DNA of 64,000 bases from Arthrobacter globiformis (GTDB lineage: Bacteria; Actinomycetota; Actinomycetes; Actinomycetales; Micrococcaceae), in NCBI RefSeq assembly GCF_030817195.1, contig NZ_JAUSYZ010000001.1, positions 2,170,001 through 2,234,000 on the forward strand, written 5' to 3'. Both the position numbers and the translations under genes were made by a program. Shown here piece by piece: positions 8,745 to 16,468 of this stretch (positions are counted from its first letter, which is position 1; the number at the start of each line of letters is the position of its first letter). Under the pieces are notes generated by a model. It searched no databases. It saw nothing but the letters and a program-made list of their open reading frames with translations, and had not been told where the DNA came from.

Positions 8745-10496
8745 TTAAGGATCGCTGAATCCTGAGTGACTGATTCCACGCCTGCCGCTTCCGGAAAGGG
8801 TGGTTTCACTTCTTCCGGTTCCCGCTAGCCGCGTTCCGCGCACTCCGGTTTCCGCTAAACCAGTTCCGGGTAGTGGCGGTGCGGTGGAGTAGTAGGTGTG
8901 GCCGGTGGGTGTGGTGAGTTCGATGGTGTGCCGCGGTCCGGGAATGGGTTGGGCTTTCCAGCCGGGGAGTTCTTTGGTGTGGTTGCATGCTTCGCACAGT
9001 CCTGCGCCGTTGGCCAGGCTGGTTGGGCCGTCGTTGTGCCAGGGGATGATGTGGTCGTGGTGGCGGATGGGGGCGTCGCAGTAGGGGGTGCGGCAGGTGT
9101 CGTCGCGGATCTGGATAAAGCGGCGCAGCGGCGCCGGGAACAGGCGCCGTCGCGAGTCCATGGCGACCAGGTCGCCGGTCCCGGGGGCGGTGTAGAGCCG
9201 GCGGATCCACGTTTTGAGTTCTTTCAGCGGGTCCTTCTGGCTGGTGTTTGAGTCGGACGCGTTTGAGCCGCCAGCCCGGGGTTCTTGTCCAGGTTCCTGT
9301 CCATGCTCCGGTGATTGTTCCTGGCTGATGAGGTTCCGTGCCCAGTCCGCGGGGACGGTGCCGTAGCCGGGGATCCGGGCGGGTTCGGTGTCGTCTTGGA
9401 GGAGGGTGCGGTCGGTCATGAGGAGGTTGATTTCGATGCCGGTGATGCCGTCGGGGGTGCCGGTGGTGCGTTCGACGAGGGTGTCGGCTTTGATTTGGTC
9501 GCGGGAGCGTGGGTCGCCGGCGGCGTGGAGGGTGTCGGCGTGCCGGGTGAGGGCCGCGTAGACGGCGACGCCTTGGTGGACGGGGAGCAGTGCGGTCAGG
9601 TAGGTCATGGTGTCCGGGGCCGGGCGGAGGCTCACGGTCCGCTCGGACGCGGCGTGGCTGGCCCGTTGGGCGACGGAGCGGGGGTCCTTGCGGGTGGCGG
9701 CGGCCCGGGCCGCGGCGATGACGGTGCGGGTCCCAGCGCCGGTGAAGGTTCCGGTGTCGGCGGCGAGTTCCTCGTCGACGGCGGACCGGTCGGCGGGACT
9801 CAGGCAGGCGGTTTCTTTCACGATGTGCATGGCGCGTTCTTCGTTGAGCTGTCCGGTGTCCAGGGCGGCCAGGGTGTGGGGCATCTGCACCAGGGCCTTT
9901 GCTGTGCTGAACAGCCGGCCGCCGCGGTGCGGGGACTCACCCCGGGCCAGGGCGATCTGCTCGGCCGTGCCCGGGCCCCGGTCATTGCTGCGGTCTTTGC
10001 CCAGATCCTCGGCGGTCAGTGTCACCCGGTGGGCGTGCTCCTGGCTGTGCCGGGCCTCGAAGGTCACGGCAAGCCTCGCCTGTTGCCCGGCAAGCATGTT
10101 CTTGACGTTCTCGTAGGCGTGCGTCTGGTCGATCAGCCCGGCATTGTCGGCGCTGAGATCGGCCCGCAGAAGGGCGGTTGCCGCCGCGACCCGGTCCGGC
10201 AAAGCCGGCCGCGGCGTACGGGGCCCGCGCCCGTCAGTGCCGGTGGCTGCGTTGGTGGCTGCGCCGTCGGCGAACAGAACGTCCGCATAGAGGGCCTCGG
10301 GAAATGGGTCCTCCGGGAACTCAGCGTCAGCAATCAGGGCGTCGGGGAAAGGGTCCTCCGGAAGAACGTCGTCGGGGTCCACGAAGTTGGGGTCGTCGTC
10401 GTAGGGAAACCCCTCAGGAACCGCGGCAGCATGCAGAACGCCGGCGCGCGGCACTCCTGCTGTCAGCGCTGAATTCCCGAAGCATTCCATGGACAC
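8745..10496 (-). CDS. DUF222 / HNH endonuclease domain protein
   Basis: A 583-residue protein of the DUF222-plus-HNH type, a multi-copy family in actinobacteria that includes the 13E12 repeat proteins of mycobacteria. The HNH zinc finger lies at about residues 465-512: a CRTPYCDAPIRHHDHI stretch with the catalytic histidines, then CEACNHTKE with the second cysteine pair. The DUF222 region covers about 75-330. The N-terminus has an imperfect acidic repeat around PEDPFPDAL / PEDPFPEAL. A low-complexity linker (QEPGQEPRAGG) precedes the HNH domain, and the tail is Gly/Thr/Arg-rich. Two starts are possible, GTG at 10496 or ATG at 10490; neither has a good ribosome site. The coding strand is strikingly C-rich and G-poor, unlike neighbouring genes. 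A biological role has not been settled for this family. Confidence 0.85.
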   Translation of the reverse strand: MSMECFGNSALTAGVPRAGVLHAAAVPEGFPYDDDPNFVDPDDVLPEDPFPDALIADAEFPEDPFPEALYADVLFADGAATNAATGTDGRGPRTPRPALPDRVAAATALLRADLSADNAGLIDQTHAYENVKNMLAGQQARLAVTFEARHSQEHAHRVTLTAEDLGKDRSNDRGPGTAEQIALARGESPHRGGRLFSTAKALVQMPHTLAALDTGQLNEERAMHIVKETACLSPADRSAVDEELAADTGTFTGAGTRTVIAAARAAATRKDPRSVAQRASHAASERTVSLRPAPDTMTYLTALLPVHQGVAVYAALTRHADTLHAAGDPRSRDQIKADTLVERTTGTPDGITGIEINLLMTDRTLLQDDTEPARIPGYGTVPADWARNLISQEQSPEHGQEPGQEPRAGGSNASDSNTSQKDPLKELKTWIRRLYTAPGTGDLVAMDSRRRLFPAPLRRFIQIRDDTCRTPYCDAPIRHHDHIIPWHNDGPTSLANGAGLCEACNHTKELPGWKAQPIPGPRHTIELTTPTGHTYYSTAPPLPGTGLAETGVRGTRLAGTGRSETTLSGSGRRGISHSGFSDP

Positions 10497-10577
10497 AGTC
10501 TGCCAAGGGGGACTGACAATTTAGCGCCGCGGGAAGAGCCGCGGGAAGATCCACGGGGTGCGGAGCTGGAAAAAGAA

Positions 10578-10612
10578 AAAGCCAGGACCCCCGTGCAGGG
10601 GATCCTGGCTTT
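10578..10612 (-). terminator. Terminator of the small zinc-ribbon gene
   Basis: An AAAGCCAGGACCCCC arm (10578-10592) pairs, with one mismatch, with 10598-10612. On the minus strand it is followed by a T-rich tail (CTTTTTCTTTTTC), a textbook intrinsic terminator 13 bp beyond the stop codon at 10625. Confidence 0.85.
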
Positions 10613-10624
10613 GAGCTTTGTTGT

Positions 10625-10846
10625 CTAGTCGACCGGAACCGGTGCCTTTTCGTGCAGCCGGCCCGTCTCATCGTGCCAGTCGGAACTGAGCGGCCTCAGG
10701 GTCGCTTCGACGGCGCGAGAATGGTGGGCGCAGAAGAGCAGCTCACCTCCGGAGGACTCGAGTACAACCCGGACGTATGCCTGTGCACCGCAACGGTCAC
10801 ACCGGTCAGCTGCGGTTAGTGTGCGGTCGGCAACTGCTGTTGTCAT
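10625..10846 (-). CDS. DUF7455 family small zinc-ribbon protein
   Basis: A 73-residue protein starting MTTAVADRTLTAADRCDRCG. Cysteines in CDRCG (about residues 16-20) and the downstream FCAHH form a short zinc-binding pattern, typical of the DUF7455 family, which is widespread in actinobacteria next to sigA or topoisomerase genes. Its function is unknown. I chose the ATG at 10846 over the upstream frame opening at 10873 because AAGGAGG lies 7 bp before it. It is a single-gene unit with its own promoter, a palindrome between the promoter boxes, and a strong terminator. Confidence 0.88.
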   Translation of the reverse strand: MTTAVADRTLTAADRCDRCGAQAYVRVVLESSGGELLFCAHHSRAVEATLRPLSSDWHDETGRLHEKAPVPVD

Positions 10847-10874
10847 GTCGGCCTCCTTAGTAGTTCTGTACATC

Positions 10875-10898
10875 TATATAACCAGCATTCGCTGGTAA
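10875..10898 (-). promoter_or_regulatory. Promoter with internal palindrome for the DUF7455 gene
   Basis: On the minus strand a TTTACC box (10893-10898) is followed 17 bp later by TAGATG (10870-10875) within a TATATAGAT run. The perfect inverted repeat ACCAGC-N4-GCTGGT at 10881-10896 lies between the two boxes, a common place for an operator. The boxes are moderate matches to the consensus, so the promoter call is tentative. Confidence 0.45.
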
Positions 10899-11071
10899 AC
10901 CATGGCAAGGATGGGTCACTTTCGCTGTCCGCGTATCACGGGTGCGTAACGAACGCCGGGAGCGGGGACCCGTGTCGGGAGTGGCAGTCGGGCATTTGGC
11001 GGCGGCGGGACTAGGCTAGGGGGAGCCTTTTAACGCCCATCCGGCCTGTTCCTCAAAGGAGTTCACTACCT

Positions 11072-13177
11072 GTGGCACCGAGTTCTGATTACACCGCCCG
11101 CCACCTTTCGGTGCTGGAGGGGCTGGAGGCCGTGCGCAAACGCCCCGGCATGTATATCGGTTCCACGGACTCCCGCGGTCTCATGCACTGCCTCTGGGAA
11201 ATCATCGACAACTCCGTCGACGAGGCGCTGGCCGGCTTTGGCCACGACATCAAGATCATCCTGCACGCGGACAACTCTGTGGAGATCCACGACGACGGCC
11301 GCGGCATTCCCGTCGACGTCGAACCAAAGACTGGCCTCACCGGCGTCGAGGTGGTCTTCACCAAGCTGCATGCGGGCGGCAAGTTTGGCGGCGGCTCCTA
11401 CACTGCCTCCGGCGGCCTGCACGGCGTCGGCGCCTCCGTCGTCAACGCGCTCTCGGCACGTCTCGACGCCGAAGTGGACCGGGGCGGCAAGACGTACAGG
11501 ATGTCCTTCCGCCGGGGTGAGCCCGGCCGCTTCAACGACAACGGCCGCCCCAACCCGACAGCCACATTTGCCCCCTTCGTCGAAGACTCTGTCCTGGACG
11601 TCGTCGGCAAGGCCAAGCGCGGCGTAACCGGAACGCGCATCCGCTACTGGGCGGACACCCAGATCTTCACCCCGGACGCCCGGTTCTCCTACGAGGAACT
11701 CACCGCGCGGGCCCGCCAGACCTCCTTCCTGGTCCCCGGCCTGAAGATCACCGTCCGCGATGAGCGCAAGCTCCCCGGCACGCCCGGTGAACTGGGGGCG
11801 CACGAGGAAGTGTTCCACCACGACGGCGGCATCTCCGAGTTCGTGGAATTCCTCGCCGCGGACTCCGGGGTCACGGATGTCTGGCGCCTGCATGGCTCCG
11901 GCAAGTTCAAGGAAACTGTCCCCGTGCTGGATGAGAAGGGCCACAGCAAGATCGCGGAAGTGGAACGCGACTGCGAAGTGGACGTCGCAATGCGCTGGGG
12001 GATCGGTTACGACACCACGGTCCGCAGCTTCGTGAACATCATCTCCACGCCGAAGGGCGGCACGCACCAGGCCGGCTTCGAGCAGGCTCTCGTGAAAACG
12101 TTCCGGAAGGCCGTGGAAGCCAACGCGCGGAAACTCAAGGCCGGCAACGACAAGATCGAGAAGGACGACATTTTCGCCGGGCTCACCGCCGTCCTGACCG
12201 TGCGGCTCGCGGAGCCGCAGTTCGAGGGCCAGACGAAGGAGATCCTCGGCACCTCGGCGGTCAAGGCCATCGTGGCCCGGGTGGTGGAGAAGGAGATAGC
12301 GGCCAAGCTCAACTCCTCCAACCGCAACGACAAGGCACAGTCCGCGTTGCTGCTGGAAAAAATCGTCAGCGAGATGAAGTCGCGGATCTCTGCGCGTGTC
12401 CACAAGGAGACGCAGCGCCGAAAGACCGCGCTCGAGTCGTCGTCGATGCCCACCAAGCTCGCAGACTGCCGCACCGACGACGTCGCCCGCTCCGAACTGT
12501 TCATCGTGGAGGGCGACTCGGCCCTCGGCACGGCCAAGCTGGCGCGGTCCTCGGACTTCCAAGCACTGCTGCCGATCCGCGGCAAGATCCTCAACGTCCA
12601 GAAGGCCTCCGTGGGCGACATGCTCTCGAACGCCGAGTGCGCGGCCCTCATCCAGGTGGTCGGGGCCGGTTCCGGACGCAGCTTCGCGATCGAAGCCGCC
12701 CGCTACGGGAAGGTCATCCTGATGACCGACGCCGATGTCGACGGCGCCCATATCCGCACGCTGCTGCTCACCCTCTTCTTCCGCTACATGCGGCCCATGG
12801 TGGAGGAAGGCCGGGTCTTCGCCGCCGTGCCGCCGCTGCACCGTGTGGAAGTCATCAACCCCGGCCAGAAGGCCAACGAGATGATCTACACCTATTCCGA
12901 GGCCGAGCTGCACGCCCTGCTGGCGAAGCTCGCAGCCGAAGGCAGGAAGTACAAGGAACCCATCCAGCGCTACAAGGGCCTGGGAGAGATGGACGCCGAG
13001 CAGCTGGCGGAGACCACCATGGATCCCCGGCACCGCATGCTCCGCAAGGTGAATATCGAGAATGCCCAGCAGGCGGAAGCCACGTTCGACCTGCTGATGG
13101 GATCGGATGTCGCACCCCGCAAGGACTTCATCATCGCCGGTGCCTCCAGCCTGGACCGCGAACGCATCGACGCCTAA
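11072..13177 (+). CDS. parE: DNA topoisomerase IV subunit B
   Basis: The ATPase subunit of a type IIA topoisomerase. In 701 residues it shows the GHKL ATPase motifs EIIDNSVDEALAG (about 47-59), DDGRGIP (about 75-81) and the ATP-lid run ASGGLHGVGASVVNALS (about 110-126). Next come the transducer domain and the TOPRIM domain with EGDSALGTAK (about 479) and DADVDGAHIRT (about 552). The start is GTG at 11072 with AAAGGAG upstream. A parC-type A subunit lies at 23128-25644 in the same window, so I call this topoisomerase IV rather than gyrase; gyrB normally sits at the origin next to recF. A short hairpin separates it from the convergent M56 gene. Confidence 0.93.
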   Translation: MAPSSDYTARHLSVLEGLEAVRKRPGMYIGSTDSRGLMHCLWEIIDNSVDEALAGFGHDIKIILHADNSVEIHDDGRGIPVDVEPKTGLTGVEVVFTKLHAGGKFGGGSYTASGGLHGVGASVVNALSARLDAEVDRGGKTYRMSFRRGEPGRFNDNGRPNPTATFAPFVEDSVLDVVGKAKRGVTGTRIRYWADTQIFTPDARFSYEELTARARQTSFLVPGLKITVRDERKLPGTPGELGAHEEVFHHDGGISEFVEFLAADSGVTDVWRLHGSGKFKETVPVLDEKGHSKIAEVERDCEVDVAMRWGIGYDTTVRSFVNIISTPKGGTHQAGFEQALVKTFRKAVEANARKLKAGNDKIEKDDIFAGLTAVLTVRLAEPQFEGQTKEILGTSAVKAIVARVVEKEIAAKLNSSNRNDKAQSALLLEKIVSEMKSRISARVHKETQRRKTALESSSMPTKLADCRTDDVARSELFIVEGDSALGTAKLARSSDFQALLPIRGKILNVQKASVGDMLSNAECAALIQVVGAGSGRSFAIEAARYGKVILMTDADVDGAHIRTLLLTLFFRYMRPMVEEGRVFAAVPPLHRVEVINPGQKANEMIYTYSEAELHALLAKLAAEGRKYKEPIQRYKGLGEMDAEQLAETTMDPRHRMLRKVNIENAQQAEATFDLLMGSDVAPRKDFIIAGASSLDRERIDA

Positions 13178-13198
13178 AAGCCGGCCCGCCGCCGGCTT
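13178..13198. terminator. Shared hairpin between the convergent parE and M56 genes
   Basis: AAGCCGGC (13178-13185) pairs exactly with GCCGGCTT (13191-13198). It begins at the base after the parE stop codon and overlaps the stop codon of the M56 gene, so it could serve both directions. Confidence 0.6.
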
Positions 13199-14183
13199 AG
13201 CCCAGCAGGCCGGGAACGATTAGCAGGGCTGTGGGCATCGCCAGCAGCAGCGTGCACACGGCCAGGACGGTTGCCCGGAGGCCGCCGGCGAGCGGAGGCT
13301 GGGGTGAGAGAAGGCGACTGACGCGTGACGCCGTCGTGCTCGGTCCGGCGCCGCCGGCACCATCCGGCAGGCCTTGCAGGCTTGAGCCTGCGAGGCCTGC
13401 CGGTTCGACGACGGCGGCCCCCTGGGGTGCCGCCGAGCCGCTGGCGACGATGGCTATCGCCTTGATCAGCGTTACCTTGCTCTCCGTTTTGAGGGCAACA
13501 TCGTCGGCAAGCATTTCAATAAGGGAGTTCACGGCCTCCTGGGCCAGGCGCGTGGTGGGCAGCCATGGCAGCGCCTGGCGCCAGGCGGCGAAGGCCCACA
13601 GCAGCAGGTGGTGGCGCTGGGTGAGGTGCGCGTTTTCGTGAATCAGGACGGCGCGCAGCTCTGCCGGATCGAGGGCGGCCATCAGGCCGTCGGAGAGGAC
13701 CGTGACGGAGCGGGCGCCGCCGGGCAGGCAGTACGCCACCGGGGAATCGTGGTTGATGACCACGGTGCCCGGCCCGTCGTCGGACGGTGAGGCCAGGAGG
13801 GCCAGCAGTTCGCGGTGCCGCCTGCGCTGACGCTCGATTTTGTAATAGGTCAGCAGCAGCGTGAAGACCAGGTGCGCTGTCAGCAGCGCGGCCGCGGAGA
13901 GCGCGAAGAGATGCCAGAAACCCAGTGCTGTGGTGGGCGCTGCAAACAGCACCATTCCTGCCAGCGCGCGCAGGCCGGCAATCAGGTTGTCGCCGACGGG
14001 TTCGAGGCCGTAGACCAGCATGGCACCGATCATGGACAGCCCGCCGGCGAGTGCGATGGCCTGCCACAGCACCATGGCCGTAAAGGGGTCGCGCGCCGGC
14101 CAATGGGCGCGCGAAAGTAGGATAGGTACCGGCCAGGCCAGTGCTATCGCCAGGACCGCCAGGAAATATGAGGTCCAGAACAT
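13197..14183 (-). CDS. M56 (BlaR1-type) membrane metallopeptidase
   Basis: A 328-residue membrane protein of peptidase family M56, the family of the BlaR1/MecR1 antirepressors. It has about three hydrophobic segments in the first 115 residues, then a cytoplasmic domain with the zinc-binding motif HENAH at residues 182-186. A final hydrophobic segment lies near 305-325. It lacks the C-terminal extracellular penicillin-sensor domain of BlaR1, so beta-lactams are unlikely to be its signal. The start ATG lies 6 bp after the stop of the BlaI-type gene, so the two are co-transcribed. By analogy with BlaR1 it may cleave or inactivate the neighbouring repressor; its trigger is unknown, but the adjacent cyd operon suggests a respiratory or redox cue. 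Confidence 0.88.
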   Translation of the reverse strand: MFWTSYFLAVLAIALAWPVPILLSRAHWPARDPFTAMVLWQAIALAGGLSMIGAMLVYGLEPVGDNLIAGLRALAGMVLFAAPTTALGFWHLFALSAAALLTAHLVFTLLLTYYKIERQRRRHRELLALLASPSDDGPGTVVINHDSPVAYCLPGGARSVTVLSDGLMAALDPAELRAVLIHENAHLTQRHHLLLWAFAAWRQALPWLPTTRLAQEAVNSLIEMLADDVALKTESKVTLIKAIAIVASGSAAPQGAAVVEPAGLAGSSLQGLPDGAGGAGPSTTASRVSRLLSPQPPLAGGLRATVLAVCTLLLAMPTALLIVPGLLG

Positions 14184-14189
14184 CAGGTG

Positions 14190-14576
14190 CTAGCTGTGGC
14201 CAAGCAGTTTGCGCAGCGTCTCGGCTTCACTTTCCGTCACGGAACCGATGAACCGGGCCAGCACGGCCTCGCGGTCCGGAGCGGATCCCAGCACTTCGTG
14301 CATGAGTTCGGCGGTGTGGTCTTCGCGGCTGGACACAGCCTGGTAGCGGTGCGGCCGGGTGCCGCGTTCGCGCTCCACGAGACCCTTCTTCTCTAGACGC
14401 GAAAGGACCGTCAGGACGGTGGTCACCGCCAGGTCCTTGCCCTCATGCCCTGCTGCTCCGCCATGCGCGGCCGTGCTCTGCGCAAGCAGGTCCCGCAGCG
14501 TGTTTGCCGTAGCTGCTTCGTGGCCCGCCCAGAGCAGGTCCATGACTGCGCGTTCCAGTTCCCCAAGACTTGCCAT
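14190..14576 (-). CDS. BlaI/MecI/CopY family transcriptional repressor
   Basis: A 128-residue winged-helix repressor of the BlaI/MecI/CopY family. Its N-terminus, MASLGELERAVMDLLWAGHEA, is the family hallmark. The DNA-reading helix region is TTVLTVLSRLEKKGLVERE (about residues 57-75), and the dimerising C-terminal helices follow (AELMHEVLG...VTESEAETLRKLL). I chose ATG 14576 rather than the frame opening at 14639 because AAGGATG lies 6 bp upstream and the conserved family sequence begins there. It is transcribed divergently from cydA, with three copies of TTCTAC-N5-GTAGAA in the shared 272-bp gap. It is the likely binder of those sites and so a repressor of cydABDC and of itself. Confidence 0.9.
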   Translation of the reverse strand: MASLGELERAVMDLLWAGHEAATANTLRDLLAQSTAAHGGAAGHEGKDLAVTTVLTVLSRLEKKGLVERERGTRPHRYQAVSSREDHTAELMHEVLGSAPDREAVLARFIGSVTESEAETLRKLLGHS

Positions 14577-14676
14577 CTGTACATCCTTTTGACAACGCAC
14601 TGCCAGGAGCCGATCGCCCGGCCCGTGCCGTGATTCCAATACTGCAACTTCAAATCTATCGCGTTTCGCCGCGCGT

Positions 14677-14693
14677 TTCTACATGAGGTAGAA
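14677..14693. promoter_or_regulatory. Operator-like palindrome 1 (TTCTAC-N5-GTAGAA)
   Basis: The spacer is ATGAG. The site lies about 100 bp upstream of the repressor gene start and 88 bp (centre to centre) from palindrome 2. Its position would suit autoregulation of the repressor or DNA looping. Confidence 0.65.
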
Positions 14694-14744
14694 CGTTCGG
14701 CGCGTCGCGGGTGATTGCGTTCCTCCGATGTGCATGCAACCGTG

Positions 14745-14773
14745 TTTACAGTGTTCGACCTGTGTTCTACACT
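14745..14773 (+). promoter_or_regulatory. cydA promoter
   Basis: TTTACA (14745-14750) and TACACT (14768-14773) are separated by exactly 17 bp, close to the sigma-70/SigA consensus. The expected start of transcription is near 14780, about 70 bases before the cydA start. The -10 box lies inside palindrome 2. Confidence 0.7.
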
Positions 14774-14781
14774 CTGTAGAA
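14765..14781. promoter_or_regulatory. Operator-like palindrome 2 over the cydA -10 box
   Basis: TTCTAC-ACTCT-GTAGAA. The arms match those of palindromes 1 and 3 exactly. Binding here would block RNA polymerase at the cydA promoter. Confidence 0.7.
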
Positions 14782-14788
14782 GTTGAAC

Positions 14789-14805
14789 TTCTACGTTGCG
14801 TAGAA
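14789..14805. promoter_or_regulatory. Operator-like palindrome 3 at the start of the cydA transcript
   Basis: TTCTAC-GTTGC-GTAGAA, centred 24 bp downstream of palindrome 2. The full 17-mer is a near-complete palindrome (seven paired bases on each side of a TTG centre). Confidence 0.7.
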
Positions 14806-14848
14806 AACAACGCTGGAGAGCTAGACCCAACCGTAAGTAGGGACCGCC

Positions 14849-16450
14849 TTGGACGCCTTGGAAATCGCACGCTGGCAATTCGGAATCACCACCGTCTACC
14901 ACTTCATGATGGTGCCGCTGACAATCGGCCTGGGCCTGGTTGTCGCAGTGATGCAGACCGTCTGGTACCGCACCGCGAATCCCGCCTATCTGCGGATGAC
15001 CAAGTTCTGGGGAAAGCTCTTCCTCATCAACTTCATCATGGGCGTGGCGACCGGCATCGTCCAAGAGTTCCAGTTCGGCATGGCCTGGAGCGAATACAGC
15101 CGCTTCGTGGGTGACGTCTTTGGCGCTCCGCTCGCCCTCGAGGCACTGCTGGCGTTTTTCGTCGAGTCCACCTTCCTGGGCCTGTGGATCTTCGGCTGGA
15201 AGCAGCTCAAGCAGGGCGTGCATCTCGCGTGCCTCTGGATCGCCGTGGTCGGCTCGTTCTTCTCCGCGTACTTCATCATTGTGGCCAACAGCTGGATGCA
15301 GCACCCCGTCGGCGTCACCATGATCGACGGGCGCCCGGTCATGACCGACGCCTGGGCCGTGTTCACCAACAACACCGCCCTCGTGGCCGTGCCGCACACC
15401 CTCTTCGGTGCCCTTGCCGTGGCCGGCGGGTTCCTGCTGGGCATCGCCTGGTACCACCTCTGGCGCAGGCGCCGCGATGGCATCGACACCATCGGCACGG
15501 ACGGCAAGGTGGTCGCCGGGGAGTCCGAGATCCCGGGCCGCGACCGCACCGACTACGCAGTCTGGATCAAGTCGCTGCGGATCGGCGCCGTCGTCGCCAT
15601 GATCTCCTTTGCCGGAACCGCCCTCACCGGTGACCTGCAAGGCAAGCTGATGTTCGAACAGCAGCCCATGAAGATGGCCGCAGCCGAGGCCGCATGCCAC
15701 GACGGAACGGGCTTCTCCGTCCTGAGCGTGGGCAACGTCGGCTCCCGCAACTGCGACGACATCGTGGCGCTGATCGAGGTCCCGGGCATTCTCTCCTACC
15801 TTGCCAAGGGCGACTTCACCACCGAGGTCAAGGGCGTCAACAGCCTGATCGACCAGTACAAGGCGGACTACGGCACGCACGTCCCGGACAACCCCATCTA
15901 CGGTGACCGCGCCGGCCAGGAGATCCAGTACGTGCCGGTCATGGAGGTCACCTACTGGGGCTTCCGGGCCATGATCGGCTTTGGCGGACTCGCGGCCCTG
16001 GCCGCTTTGGTGGCACTCTGGCTGACCCGCAAGGGGACCGTCCCCGAGTCGCGCTGGCTGATGCGGCTGGCCGTGTTCGGCATCCTGGCCCCCTTCGGTG
16101 CCAACGCCGCAGGCTGGATCTTCACGGAGATGGGCCGGCAGCCGTTCGTCGTGGCCCCCAACCCGGACCTCAACGGCATCGACCAGGTCTTCATGTTCAC
16201 CGCCGCGGCCGTATCGCCAGGGGTGTCCGCCGCCGAAATCCTGACCTCCCTCGTTGTCCTCACCCTGATCTACGCAGTGCTCCTCGTGGTGGAAGTGAAG
16301 CTCCTCGTGAAATACGTGCTGGGCGGCGTCGTCTCGGCCATGCCCGAACTGGTCCACGTGCCGATCGACGAGAACGAGGACGCCGCGCCCCGCGACGGCG
16401 GACCGGACAAGCCCGGAACCTCCGACGACGTCCTGGCCTTCGCCTACTAA
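14849..16450 (+). CDS. cydA: Cytochrome bd ubiquinol/menaquinol oxidase subunit I
   Basis: The haem-bearing subunit of the bd-type terminal oxidase, which reduces oxygen to water with quinol electrons at low oxygen or under stress. In 533 residues it shows the N-terminal EIARWQFGITTVYHFMMVP, with the axial haem ligand His18, and about nine membrane segments. The GRQPF motif following the quinol-binding loop lies near residue 427. The quinol loop is of the short type expected in Gram-positive bacteria. The start is TTG at 14849 with a purine-rich AGGGA upstream; MDALEIARWQF is the normal N-terminus. It is the first gene of cydA-cydB-cydDC. Control by the divergent BlaI-type repressor is inferred from the palindromes. 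Confidence 0.96.
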   Translation: MDALEIARWQFGITTVYHFMMVPLTIGLGLVVAVMQTVWYRTANPAYLRMTKFWGKLFLINFIMGVATGIVQEFQFGMAWSEYSRFVGDVFGAPLALEALLAFFVESTFLGLWIFGWKQLKQGVHLACLWIAVVGSFFSAYFIIVANSWMQHPVGVTMIDGRPVMTDAWAVFTNNTALVAVPHTLFGALAVAGGFLLGIAWYHLWRRRRDGIDTIGTDGKVVAGESEIPGRDRTDYAVWIKSLRIGAVVAMISFAGTALTGDLQGKLMFEQQPMKMAAAEAACHDGTGFSVLSVGNVGSRNCDDIVALIEVPGILSYLAKGDFTTEVKGVNSLIDQYKADYGTHVPDNPIYGDRAGQEIQYVPVMEVTYWGFRAMIGFGGLAALAALVALWLTRKGTVPESRWLMRLAVFGILAPFGANAAGWIFTEMGRQPFVVAPNPDLNGIDQVFMFTAAAVSPGVSAAEILTSLVVLTLIYAVLLVVEVKLLVKYVLGGVVSAMPELVHVPIDENEDAAPRDGGPDKPGTSDDVLAFAY

Positions 16451-16468
16451 GACCCGAGGATACAAAGC

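Noticed and set aside
11072..13177. Calling this gene gyrB
   Set aside because: It is far from any origin-type genes (dnaA, dnaN, recF), and a ParC-type partner is in the same window; the topoisomerase IV reading fits better.
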